This document shows positions 55,869-64,000 of a stretch of DNA of 64,000 nucleotides, piece by piece. The stretch spans positions 62,001-126,000 of the forward strand of contig JAHJTV010000060.1 in the NCBI GenBank assembly GCA_018829445.1, read 5' to 3'. Source of the stretch: a bacterium. Lineage in GTDB: Bacteria > SAR324 > XYD2-FULL-50-16. The first letter of the stretch is position 1; every line of letters begins with the position of its first letter. Both the position numbers and the translations under genes were made by a program. Under the pieces are notes generated by a model. It was not told where the DNA came from. It ran no database searches and saw only the letters and a list, made by a program, of their open reading frames with translations.

Positions 55869-57233
55869 ATGAAAGTATTAATAATAGGTGCCGGAGAGAC
55901 AGGACATTACATTGCTTCTGAACTATCGGAAGATGATTTCAAGGTATCAGTCATTGATGAAAATCCCGAACAATTAAAAGTCATTAGAAGGAATCTTAAT
56001 GTTGCGGGATTTCTAGGTAATGGCACCTCTTTATCTTTGCTGGAAAGTGCAGGCATAGAATCCACCGATCTGATAATCGCCAGCACCAATCATGACGAAA
56101 CCAACCTGATATGCTGCCTTCTTGCCAATCACTACAAAGTTAAGCATAAAATAGCTGTCACCAAAACCGAATCCTTTATGAAGAAAAAACTGGTTTCGAA
56201 CTATCTCCGTTCCGGAATCAGTCAGGTGATAAATTCGACAATGGTTACCGTCCAGGAGATACTTGATACGGCCAGCTTGGCATCGGCAATTGAAGTATCT
56301 GCTTTTGGGGAAAAGAGCGTACTGCTGGTGGGCTGCCGAATTCGGGAAAGTTCCCCCTGGAAGGGGGTTTATCTAAAAGATATTCGCCAAACACAAACAG
56401 AGAATCAATTTCTAATCGCCAGTATCGTACGAGACGGACAATCATCCATTCCCAGTGGTCAGGATCAAATCAGGCAGGGGGATTATGTATATATTCTAAT
56501 ACCAAGGCACCTGGCCCATGCTCTGAATGATATCCTCAAAGTTAGAATATCTACTAACAGACGGGCCGTAATAGCAGGCGGCAACCTTATTGCAGAAAAA
56601 GTCGCATTGGGACTTGCCAAGAGTCATTTTGAGGTAATATTGATCTGCCGAAATGAATCCAATGTAAATAGACTGCAGAAACGCGTTGGCAATAAAAGCC
56701 AAATTACAATTCGACACGGAGATTATAATTCCGTTAAAGAGCAATTAAAATCTGAAGTATCCATCTCATCGCTATTTATTGCTGTTTCCGGCGATGACCG
56801 TCAGAATCTGGCAGCAGGAATGGTTGCCCGTTACCTGGGAGCAACAAAGGTTATCGCAATCATCAATCGTCAGGATATGCTTCAATGTGCTGAACTGGTA
56901 GACATTGACGTGACTATTTCTCCAAGATTGAGCACCGCAAGGCAAATTAAGAAGATCGTTCGAGGCAGAGAACAATCCTTAAACTATACCACTATCTCGG
57001 AAACAAACATGGAAGTGATGGAGATGGTAACTAATGAAAATTCCAGGATAATTAACACCCCCCTGAAAGAGGTAAAACTTCCTGAAAACACATTGGTGGG
57101 AGCCATTATAAAAGAGGAGGAACAGGTCATAATTCCAACCGGGGATACGATTATCAATGCAGGCGACAAAGTCATCATGGTAACCATGCCTGAAAGCGTC
57201 CCAAAACTGAGAACGATCATCGAGGGAAAATGA
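55869..57233 (+). CDS. trkA: Trk potassium transporter NAD-binding protein TrkA
   Basis: Cytoplasmic regulator of the Trk K+ channel. Two Rossmann (RCK_N) domains begin with MKVLIIGAGETGHYIASEL and VIAGGNLIAEKVALGLA; each is followed by a TrkA_C domain (second: SRIINTPLKEVKLPENTLVG). 454 residues is the normal two-repeat length. It is 6 bases after ligA, so co-transcribed. The membrane partner TrkH is not in the window; downstream is a pseudogene. Confidence 0.95.
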   Translation: MKVLIIGAGETGHYIASELSEDDFKVSVIDENPEQLKVIRRNLNVAGFLGNGTSLSLLESAGIESTDLIIASTNHDETNLICCLLANHYKVKHKIAVTKTESFMKKKLVSNYLRSGISQVINSTMVTVQEILDTASLASAIEVSAFGEKSVLLVGCRIRESSPWKGVYLKDIRQTQTENQFLIASIVRDGQSSIPSGQDQIRQGDYVYILIPRHLAHALNDILKVRISTNRRAVIAGGNLIAEKVALGLAKSHFEVILICRNESNVNRLQKRVGNKSQITIRHGDYNSVKEQLKSEVSISSLFIAVSGDDRQNLAAGMVARYLGATKVIAIINRQDMLQCAELVDIDVTISPRLSTARQIKKIVRGREQSLNYTTISETNMEVMEMVTNENSRIINTPLKEVKLPENTLVGAIIKEEEQVIIPTGDTIINAGDKVIMVTMPESVPKLRTIIEGK

Positions 57234-57360
57234 TTTTATAATCACGGCCCTTGCAACAAAATTGCAGCCATATTTTTTGTTACTGTTGGATGATAGGAGT
57301 TTGTTTTTTCGTGTGTCAAGAAGTTATCGCAACTCAATTATCATTGTTCGGGGCGCTAAC

Positions 57361-57775
57361 TTATTCCAGTCTCCAGGTTTTCCAGCCAGAGATGACCGTT
57401 GCTTCATGTTCGATATTAAAACTTGTCTCAATGGTACTGCCTTGATCACGCCAATACCAGAATCCCAGTGAAGGATCAAACCAATCCCTGTATCTCAACC
57501 ATAGAATAACAACATAATTCTCCCATAAGGCACCAATTTGTTGGGAACTCCACAAAGCTATTAGCTGCCAGCCCAGTATCTGTAAAAAAGTTTTAAACTT
57601 TTAACGATGCGTTTCTCCAGTGAGCGATAATAGGGCTCAAGCAGGAAAACCTGATTTGAAGCTTGTAATAAGCTTAGCCACTATTTAGAAGTCGTTTCTG
57701 TCGTGGCCCGATTAGGACCAGCACTGGAAATGTTTCGACAGCATGTTTCAGATCGGGTGTGATGTCTCTATTAAT
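57361..57775 (-). pseudogene. Decayed AAA-family ATPase with DUF4143 domain
   Basis: Minus-strand fragments match the AAA_14/DUF4143 family in order, in different frames. The P-loop start RDITPDLKHAVETFPV and GPRQ (57698-57709) lie at the 5' end; WLSLLQAS, FLLEPYYRSLEKRIVKS and, in another frame, TDTGLAA (57563-57583) come next; then IGALWENYVV and FWYWRDQGS in a third position end in a stop at 57361. The P-loop is followed directly by the late segment, so the middle (most of the ATPase core) is deleted; an in-frame stop (TAG at 57681-57683) and a frameshift at a T/A run complete the decay. The gene is clearly dead. Confidence 0.78.
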
Positions 57776-58051
57776 CTACATTTGATGCGCGGTTAAATGT
57801 TGATCAGAATAATGATAAGGCCGAAAGCACTATGATATTAGGGTTTCCAGCTTTCTTTGACAATTTCAGAATATAACTTAAGATTTATCAAAGTGAGAAT
57901 GCTCAAACTCATCAGTATCAATCTTTCAACATACTCCCTTTTTTGCCCTGCCAAGGAACAGTTACCAGAATTCATGGTTCAGGGCAATCGTATGAAAAAT
58001 TCAATGAATATAGCTGTTGTCTGGATTGTTTTCAATAAGAAGTTTGAGGAA

Positions 58052-58154
58052 TGAATCCCAACGGGTCCAATAATAATAGCCTTGGGTCAGCGAACTTGTA
58101 AGCTTCACCTTAGGAAGGAAGTTTTCGAAAAATATATGAACTCTGAAGGAGTTC
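58052..58154. repeat. Partial copy of the composite palindromic repeat
   Basis: Contains GAACTCTGAAGGAGTTC (58138-58154), the exact reverse complement of the palindrome at 49497-49513, and upstream a TTGGGTCAGCGAACTTGTAA segment matching the loop and arm of the 49.6-kb hairpin. Roughly half an element, more diverged. The gap 57234-58322 (1089 bases) otherwise holds only the DUF4143 pseudogene. Confidence 0.6.
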
Positions 58155-58322
58155 AATAAATATATTTGAAGACATGTGTTAATCCTCATCATCAAGTTCT
58201 GTGCTGGGGGTTAAAAACTTATCCGGTCAGAACTTTGACAAAGATGGCATAACTTTTTCACCGACTCGTCATGCGACGATAATGGTATTGAAAACTTGTG
58301 CTGTTTTTTAGAATTCAAAAAT

Positions 58323-60665
58323 CTAATACCGTTTAAATGATATCCAGGCGAAGCTGTAACACACTGCGGCCCACAGAAACAGGTTTGAAAGTCCGTCGTA
58401 AATTGCCAGTATCATTGCGGCTATGGAACCAATAACTGAAGCGAAGCTATTAAGACACCAGGCCATCGGGATCTGACCTTTACTGCTTTCGTTTCGGCCT
58501 AGCTTTTCTATCCCCCGGGGAAACAAAAACCCCATCAGGACGCCGGGAATCCCTATCAAGATACTTGTCACCAAAATTCTTACAGCGAAAGATTCCCCGG
58601 CAAAAACCGCTATCATTCTCCCGAATAGAAAGCTGTAACTCACCAGGATGATTATCAGTATAAGGTGAGACAATTTCCTGGCTCGATCTGTCAGCCCTTC
58701 GAAAACCATCGCCCCGCAACCTGTGGTTAGCAGTAAGGTTGCCAATACAAAAGCAAAAGAATAGGTCGGACTCCCCAGGAACCTGGTTAAAAATTCAAGA
58801 TATACGATTTCAACCATCATAAATCCAAACCCCAGGGACAGGAAGTAAATCGTTTCAAAACCAAGGGGTATTGCGGATTTTCTTTTTGACCGATAAGGAA
58901 CCAGAATCATCACCCCGGCCAACAAAAATACCACATAAAAGATAGCTGGCAGCAGCAATCCTCCTTCGATCAACGCTTCCCACTTTTTGTCAAAAATATA
59001 ATAGGTCTCCCGGATTTTGCTCAACTTCAGAAAATGGTTGAAATAGGGTTTATCATCCGTAGCCGGTTTCAAGCGGAATATGCTCTTTTCATATAACTGT
59101 TGCGGAGAATTGAGTATCTCTTCTAGGGTATCGGCGTAAATCGGCCTGGCGAAGCGGTTATTCCGATTAGCCTCTTTCCGCTCCATACCGGGGTAATAAA
59201 CCGGCGTATACCCCATTTGGTCACAAAAGGCTCTAAACCGGGACTTATGCGCTTCGCCCCACGGTTTTGAGCTGATAACAATCATAATGGTGGAAACGGT
59301 TCGAAAAGCCCCTAAATGATTTCCGGGATCTTTTCCCTGCATATTGAGCACCTCGACCAAGGTCGCCATTAACCTGAATTCGGCCCTGGGGGGCGGTATC
59401 AGGTAGTAGTGAAAACTTATCCAGCCGTTTTCATCCATGTGTTCAAACAGGGAAATTACCCCTTCAACTGTAATAAGTGTGTTTTCATCGAGACTGGAGA
59501 TACCCGTCCCGCCGGTTGGTAAAGCGCCTTCCAGGGAGACAATGATTCGATCATACTTGTCCCGATCCATCGCCAGAAAGGTTCTTGCCTTTTGAGAAAT
59601 CACCGTAACACCGGGCGTTTTTGTTTCCTTCTCCAGCCAATTTCCGATGATGGCATTATCCGTCTGCACCTTAATCTGAGAAACACCGGAATTGATGGCA
59701 GCTTGAAGATCCTGACCCCCTATGACCTGCAGGATAAGGATATTAGATACAGGAGTATCCAGGTTCAAAATCAGATCGGTAGGCAGGTGACGATAGAACT
59801 CACGGTCGCGGGAATTCCAGGCGGAGTAAGCTGACAACTTGCCGCCATCGATTGTTATTCCAATTTGATCAGGTAAGGCGCCCTGGTAGTTCAGACTCAA
59901 TCCCGGGGCGAATCTGGCCAGAGGGCTTTTGAACCAGTCTATTCGCGAAATGGCATCACTTTCGGATTGAATATGTCTGGCCCCCGGGTTCTTCATAGCC
60001 AGACTCAGGGATTTATAGTCACTGATTTTCAAATCAAGCAACCCGGTTTGAGACAATACGCCAACCACCATCAGGGGACAGGTAATGGCTATCACCCCTT
60101 TTTTCCAGTCAGGCGAGAGCAGTACACATGAGATTGCAGCCAGCATCATCACAAAAATCAACCATGTCATTTCTCTGGATTCTGCAGCAACCGCAAAAAA
60201 AAAGATGGTCCCGGTTGCTGCCCCCAACAGGTCAAAACAGTACAATGGGAAGGATCGATCGGGATGTTGCTGCAGTAATCCGGAAATAACCAGACCGGAA
60301 AAGAAAAAGGGAATCGATAGCAAAAGAAAGATCAAAATCAGGTATAGCAGGTGGAGAGGATATAATGTCATCAATGCCGGGTCAAACGGGCAGCGATTGG
60401 CAGCCATAAAAATGGGTAAAAGCAGGATGGAATAAAGCAGGGCTGGCAGGAAGGGTTTTGAGGGTTTGCCGAACAGAAACAGCCATGATCCGGCGGCACC
60501 ATATCCCAACAGGGCGCAGCTGATTATCAAGAAGGCAAAATGATGCCAGAGGGTGATGGCCAGAAGTCGCGATAATGCGACTTCAAACATGAGAGCCGAA
60601 GAGGAGATAAAAAAAACACCACAAAATATCCTGACCGGCAAATGCCTCTTCCCTGGATATTCCAT
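58323..60665 (-). CDS. Polytopic membrane protein with spermidine-synthase-like central domain
   Basis: An N-terminal block of about seven transmembrane helices (residues 12-225, opening GVFFISSSALMFEVALSRLL), a central soluble region (230-570) and a C-terminal block of about six helices (575-775, including GFGFMMVEIVYLEFLTRFLG and a MFS-like LVTSILIGIPGVLMGFLFP) form a layout known from the spermidine-synthase-fused transporter family. The usual SAM/nucleotide-binding Gly motif is altered: LILQVIGGQDLQAAI replaces GGGxG. Catalysis is doubtful. Two smaller genes follow upstream on the same strand with 23- and 38-base gaps, suggesting an operon. Confidence 0.72.
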   Translation of the reverse strand: MEYPGKRHLPVRIFCGVFFISSSALMFEVALSRLLAITLWHHFAFLIISCALLGYGAAGSWLFLFGKPSKPFLPALLYSILLLPIFMAANRCPFDPALMTLYPLHLLYLILIFLLLSIPFFFSGLVISGLLQQHPDRSFPLYCFDLLGAATGTIFFFAVAAESREMTWLIFVMMLAAISCVLLSPDWKKGVIAITCPLMVVGVLSQTGLLDLKISDYKSLSLAMKNPGARHIQSESDAISRIDWFKSPLARFAPGLSLNYQGALPDQIGITIDGGKLSAYSAWNSRDREFYRHLPTDLILNLDTPVSNILILQVIGGQDLQAAINSGVSQIKVQTDNAIIGNWLEKETKTPGVTVISQKARTFLAMDRDKYDRIIVSLEGALPTGGTGISSLDENTLITVEGVISLFEHMDENGWISFHYYLIPPPRAEFRLMATLVEVLNMQGKDPGNHLGAFRTVSTIMIVISSKPWGEAHKSRFRAFCDQMGYTPVYYPGMERKEANRNNRFARPIYADTLEEILNSPQQLYEKSIFRLKPATDDKPYFNHFLKLSKIRETYYIFDKKWEALIEGGLLLPAIFYVVFLLAGVMILVPYRSKRKSAIPLGFETIYFLSLGFGFMMVEIVYLEFLTRFLGSPTYSFAFVLATLLLTTGCGAMVFEGLTDRARKLSHLILIIILVSYSFLFGRMIAVFAGESFAVRILVTSILIGIPGVLMGFLFPRGIEKLGRNESSKGQIPMAWCLNSFASVIGSIAAMILAIYDGLSNLFLWAAVCYSFAWISFKRY

Positions 60666-60688
60666 GAGAACGCCCCTGGAATGGAGGA

Positions 60689-61237
60689 TTAAGATTGGGG
60701 GAACATGTTATAGATCACTTCCAACTTTTCCTGATAGGAAGATAAAATCTCACCCAATTTATTCTTCCAGATTTCTGTTTCATGAATATTGGGAGTGATG
60801 GCACTACCGGAGATTCCCATTTCTTTTAAACGGTTTCTCTCCTCTTTGACCAACAGGGCGTAATCCAGCTGTTTCTGCTGCTGATAATCATCGATCAATA
60901 GACTTAACTCTTCATTGATCTTTTCAATGTTTGTCTTGGGCTCGATTTCCGCAATGATCTCAAATACCAGTTGATTGACAGATGGATCTTCAAAATTGAC
61001 TGTTTTTTTAAGAACCTGCAGCAGTGAGTTTATCACCAGTTTCCGTTTATTCTCGTCATATTTCCCAAGCTCAGCTTGCAGATTCTTCCTACGCAAGGTT
61101 CCCTTCAACAATTGATTGGCCAGACCTTCTCCGACAGCCATGAACTCCTGCTTTTTGTGCTCTTCAATCTCTTGTGAATCAATTTTAGGCATTTTAGCCA
61201 CCTTTTCCATGGCCAGTTCGATCGCACTTTTAACCAT
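60689..61237 (-). CDS. Coiled-coil hypothetical protein (182 aa)
   Basis: Not securely recognised. The opening MVKSAIELAMEKVAKMPKID resembles a small spirochete/deltaproteobacterial DUF, but this is a weak memory. The whole chain is helical and charged, with heptads (INEELSLLIDDYQQQKQL) and no membrane segment. It is 23 bases upstream of the spermidine-synthase-like gene's start and 38 after the MBL gene, all on the same strand. Probably co-transcribed. Confidence 0.6.
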   Translation of the reverse strand: MVKSAIELAMEKVAKMPKIDSQEIEEHKKQEFMAVGEGLANQLLKGTLRRKNLQAELGKYDENKRKLVINSLLQVLKKTVNFEDPSVNQLVFEIIAEIEPKTNIEKINEELSLLIDDYQQQKQLDYALLVKEERNRLKEMGISGSAITPNIHETEIWKNKLGEILSSYQEKLEVIYNMFPQS

Positions 61238-61275
61238 ATTTTCCCATTATAGATCATTAAAAACACACAAGAAAA

Positions 61276-61944
61276 TCAAAACATGGAACCAACTACCGCA
61301 AAATTCGCCTTAATCTCTTCCTTGCCTTTGATAACCCCCGGATGGCCATAGGGATGCCCACATAAAAGGTATTCCACATCCAACTTTGACAACTGCTCAA
61401 TACTCTCCTTCATCTGTTCCGGACTTCCACCGGGAAGATCCGTTCGACCGGTACTCCTGTAAAATACAAGATCACCTGCAATCAAGACCTTTTTCCCGGG
61501 ATAATAGATGGTCACATGGCCGGGCGAATGTCCGGGTGAATGAAAAATTCTCAGGTCCAGGGATTCTTCGAATCCCAGTCTCAGATCACCCTCTTTTAAA
61601 TAAAGGTCAACTTCACCGCCCATGCTTTTGATATAGGCGGCTTCAGACTCGTGAATTGCCACCAATGCTCCCAGCTCTCTTCTTAATGCAAACGCACTCT
61701 CGCAATGATCCGGATGACAGTGGGTCAGGAGAATCAAACCGATGAGAGTCGGATCGAGTCCGTCATCCTGAATACTTCTTAGCAGCCTTTCCAGCGCAGC
61801 TTCTCCCCGATGCGGCGTTTTGATATGACCGGGGTCTATTAACAGATGACCACCATTCTCCAGTACGTTGGCGAATAGATAAGAATTGCAGTTGTTATCC
61901 TGGCCGGACCAAATATAATGATATAGATTGTCGATAAGTTTCAT
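61276..61944 (-). CDS. MBL-fold metallohydrolase (glyoxalase II-like)
   Basis: Metal motif LLTHCHPDH (H75, H77, D79, H80), HSPGHSPGHVTIYYPGKKVL with the second metal His, GDLVFYRSTGRTDLPGG and a final GHPYGHPG. At 222 residues it is shorter than GloB and lacks the typical GloB C-terminus, so the substrate (thioester, persulfide or other) is open. A distinct GloB is already present at 38.7 kb. It heads a three-gene minus-strand run. Confidence 0.88.
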   Translation of the reverse strand: MKLIDNLYHYIWSGQDNNCNSYLFANVLENGGHLLIDPGHIKTPHRGEAALERLLRSIQDDGLDPTLIGLILLTHCHPDHCESAFALRRELGALVAIHESEAAYIKSMGGEVDLYLKEGDLRLGFEESLDLRIFHSPGHSPGHVTIYYPGKKVLIAGDLVFYRSTGRTDLPGGSPEQMKESIEQLSKLDVEYLLCGHPYGHPGVIKGKEEIKANFAVVGSMF

Positions 61945-62187
61945 GTTCTCAGACGCAAAAAAGGTTTATGTCGTTTTTTTAGAACCATTTTGTAAATAAG
62001 CATATTACATCATTGGTAATTTTACAAGCAATGGCCAGGAGCGATTCACCTCTTTTTCTCCACTCATTTTGACCAGTATTAGTTTTCATTTTAGTTTGGC
62101 GACACAACTTGATTAAATTCAGTTAACGTATCTCAGATTTTACTATTACCCATTCATTAAACTGCCTCATTAAAGGATTCTACCGTT

Positions 62188-62763
62188 TTGAAAATCGAAA
62201 AGCTGCGGAAAGTGACCAATTTTAGATTCGTGAATATGTTTGAACTGGATTATCAGGATATGAAAGGACAGCATAAGACCTGGCAATTTGCCTCCCGCCA
62301 TCAGGAGCCAAGATGCATATCTCGATCCTTTGATGCCCCGGATGCCGTCGTCATTGTTCCTTTTCACAAGGAGAAGAACAAACTGGTGGTAATCAAGGAA
62401 TTCAGGGTGCCGCTGGCTGATTATCAGCTTGGATTCCCCGCCGGCCTGATAGATACAGGAGAAACCATTGAGGAAGCCGGAAAAAGAGAATTAAATGAGG
62501 AAACAGGATTGATTCTGACCAGGGTATTGAAAAAAAGTCCCCCTGTTTATTCCACTTCCGGTTTAACAGATGAATCGGTTTCCCTGCTATATGTGGAATG
62601 CGAAGGTGAGGTGTCCAATGAGCACAATGAGAGCTCGGAAGATATTTCCGTTCAGTTTCTCTCACCCGAGGAATGCTTTTCAATCATTAACCATACAGAT
62701 CTTAAGATCGATGTGAAAACCTGGTTAGTCTTGTCTTCCTATGCGGAAAACGGCAGACTATAG
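62188..62763 (+). CDS. NUDIX hydrolase (ADP-ribose pyrophosphatase-like)
   Basis: The Nudix box is perfect: G86-x5-E92-x7-R100-E101-x2-E104-E105-x-G107 (GLIDTGETIEEAGKRELNEE). The upstream LGFPAG and the N-terminal 80 residues fit the ADP-ribose/NAD-type group. It starts at TTG (ribosome binding site AAAGGAT about 10 bases upstream); the next in-frame ATG is 16 codons in and would cut a plausible beta strand. udk follows 32 bases downstream. Confidence 0.88.
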   Translation: MKIEKLRKVTNFRFVNMFELDYQDMKGQHKTWQFASRHQEPRCISRSFDAPDAVVIVPFHKEKNKLVVIKEFRVPLADYQLGFPAGLIDTGETIEEAGKRELNEETGLILTRVLKKSPPVYSTSGLTDESVSLLYVECEGEVSNEHNESSEDISVQFLSPEECFSIINHTDLKIDVKTWLVLSSYAENGRL

Positions 62764-62795
62764 CCATTCTTCCATAACATTGCCCAGGCAAAATC

Positions 62796-63446
62796 ATGAC
62801 AGAGCAACGTTCATACGTTATTGGCGTCGCAGGCGGTTCCGGTTCCGGAAAAACAACCGTCATCAATAAAATAAGTGAGAAGATCGGGAAAGGCAAGGCT
62901 GTCATTCTGCAACATGACTGGTATTATAAGCACAATCCCCATTTGTCATTTGAAGAACGTTCCGGTCTGAATTATGATCATCCCGAAGCCTTGGAAACCA
63001 CCCTGCTGATTAGCCACTTGAAAGAGCTGATGGAGGGGCGACCCGTAACCGCACCTCAATATGATTTTTCCAATCACCTGCGAAAAGAGGAAACACAGCT
63101 GATTAAGGCCCGGGAGATTATCATTGTTGACGGGATTCTTATTTTCAGGGATGAAAATCTGCGTGATCTGATGGATTTGAAGATTTATGTCGACGCCGAC
63201 TCGGACCACCGTTTTATTCGTCGGATGGAGAGGGATATCACTCAAAGAGGCAGAACCAGGGAATCGGTGGTAAAACAGTACCTTGAAACCGTGAAACCGA
63301 TGCACGATCTTTTTGTGGAAACCAGCAAGAGATACGCAGATATCATCATTCCCCATGGTGGCAAAAACTCGGTGGCCATCAACCTGTTTATTGCCAAAAT
63401 AAAATCTGTGCTCGCAGAAAAAGCGACGGAGCGCAGTCAGAAGTAA
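62796..63446 (+). CDS. udk: Uridine kinase
   Basis: Phosphorylates uridine and cytidine for pyrimidine salvage. P-loop GVAGGSGSGKTT (residues 10-21), then LQHDWYYKHN, FDHPEAL-like NYDHPEALETT, IIVDGILIF and RRMERDITQRGRT are conserved in Udk. 216 residues is normal. It lies 32 bases after the NUDIX gene; pyrD upstream in the window belongs to the same pathway but is distant. Confidence 0.96.
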   Translation: MTEQRSYVIGVAGGSGSGKTTVINKISEKIGKGKAVILQHDWYYKHNPHLSFEERSGLNYDHPEALETTLLISHLKELMEGRPVTAPQYDFSNHLRKEETQLIKAREIIIVDGILIFRDENLRDLMDLKIYVDADSDHRFIRRMERDITQRGRTRESVVKQYLETVKPMHDLFVETSKRYADIIIPHGGKNSVAINLFIAKIKSVLAEKATERSQK

Positions 63447-63762
63447 ATCCTCTCAACCTTCTTCAAATCCTCTCTGGAAAATTCCGAAAAAATACGCTTT
63501 TGGTTCTCCTTCTTGATTCTGTGACAGTGGAATGTTTCTCTTTCATTTTAATATGTTTTTGAGGAGAAACAGCTATGCTTTTGATTTTTTTCCCAAGCTG
63601 ATGAGAAAAAGCATGACATGCAAATAAAAGGGCTGGTAGAATTAAGATCCAAAATCAAACCACTTGGATAAACCGGCACCATCATTCCGTATTTTGTTGG
63701 CAACTAGTTCGATAAGCCGAGGTTTATCACTTTTTTTATAAATATCTGCACGCCTATCTAGA
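63447..63762. other. Intergenic region before BKACE gene
   Basis: 316 bases with no gene. An inverted pair ATGCTTTT / AAAAGCAT (about 63574 and 63606) with a long loop follows udk and may act as a weak terminator. Nothing else seen. Confidence 0.35.
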
Positions 63763-64000
63763 ATGGAAAAACTCATTATTACAGCAGCCATCACCGGCAG
63801 CAAAATCAACCGTGATTCAACACCACATATTCCGATAAAACCCGAAGAAATTGTTCAATCATCAATTGAGTGTTGGGAAGCCGGCGCGTCTGTTGTCCAC
63901 ATTCATGTCCGGGATCCCCAAACCGGTTTGGGAACCCAAAACATCGAAATTTTCCGACAGGTCGTTGAACCACTGAGACAGCAAACTGATCTGATTTTAT
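63763..64000 (+). CDS. BKACE (beta-keto acid cleavage enzyme, DUF849), 5' part only
   Basis: A partial gene running off the window end. The 79 visible residues start MEKLIITAAITGSKINRDST and continue with IPIKPEEIVQSSIECWEAGA and SVVHIHVRDPQTG, the hallmark N-terminal region of the BKACE/Kce family (metal-binding HIHVRDP). Family members cleave beta-keto acids with acetyl-CoA, for example 3-keto-5-aminohexanoate in lysine degradation; the substrate is not defined here. Confidence 0.9.
   Translation, partial: MEKLIITAAITGSKINRDSTPHIPIKPEEIVQSSIECWEAGASVVHIHVRDPQTGLGTQNIEIFRQVVEPLRQQTDLIL

Noticed and set aside
57857..58054. 65-codon frame downstream of the pseudogene
   Set aside because: No homologue, no ribosome site, and it runs into the partial repeat.
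63574..63600. Tiny reading frame after a GGAG-like site
   Set aside because: Only eight codons; no evidence of a leader peptide function.

Overview
The window is AT-rich bacterial chromosome from a Gram-negative organism. The evidence is an outer-membrane secretin (GspD), several beta-barrel-like exported proteins ending in aromatic or hydrophobic residues, four lipoprotein signal peptides, a Tat component and a TlpA-type thioredoxin. The gene mix (bactofilin, CheW, NtrB-like histidine kinase, FecR-domain protein, large periplasmic TPR proteins, IHF-alpha, BKACE at the edge) fits a deltaproteobacterial or SAR324-like lineage. No rRNA or single diagnostic marker is present, so this placement is a guess. 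Most genes are ordinary housekeeping genes in short, tightly packed transcription units, and several start at TTG or GTG.

Layout. 0-6.4 kb: sppA, a ThyX-fold protein that has lost its active-site motif, a small protein, a short CinA, an outer-membrane protein, then lysC-nth. 6.4-15.7 kb (minus): gatA-pheS-pheT followed by a bitopic membrane protein, a bactofilin and a 969-residue periplasmic TPR protein, probably one long operon. 16-22 kb: an exported repeat protein, a convergent lipoprotein / barrel / FecR-domain operon and a divergent AI-2E-type permease, with a cluster of AACATAT half-sites between the two divergent genes. 22-26.6 kb: a 1330-residue protein of unknown family and an exported pentapeptide-repeat protein. 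27-31 kb: a DUF2062 membrane protein and two consecutive lipoproteins, one built from exact 37-residue repeats and the other carrying an FGE-sulfatase domain. 31-43 kb: histidine kinase, a basic repeat protein, sirtuin, 5'-nucleotidase-like protein, RsmB-like methyltransferase, hpf, gloB, folK, ihfA, a stand-alone DsbD-alpha domain, mutM. 43-49 kb: a TAXI-like periplasmic protein, gspD, a sugar-phosphate nucleotidyltransferase, then minus-strand cheW, tlpA, tatB, apt. 50-57 kb: pyrD, a radical SAM protein, an eight-unit 48-residue repeat protein, then ligA-trkA. 57-58.3 kb: a badly decayed AAA/DUF4143 ATPase pseudogene and a partial copy of a palindromic repeat whose fuller copy lies at 49.5 kb. 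58.3-64 kb looks richer in G+C and holds a membrane spermidine-synthase-like protein, a coiled-coil protein, an MBL hydrolase, a NUDIX hydrolase, udk and the start of a BKACE gene.

No CRISPR array, phage, recognisable defence island, tRNA or rRNA gene was seen. The most novel material is a set of orphan proteins: the inactivated ThyX homologue, the 48-residue and 37-residue repeat proteins, the four-unit basic repeat protein and the 1330-residue protein. The non-coding items of interest are the composite palindromic repeat and the AACATAT cluster.
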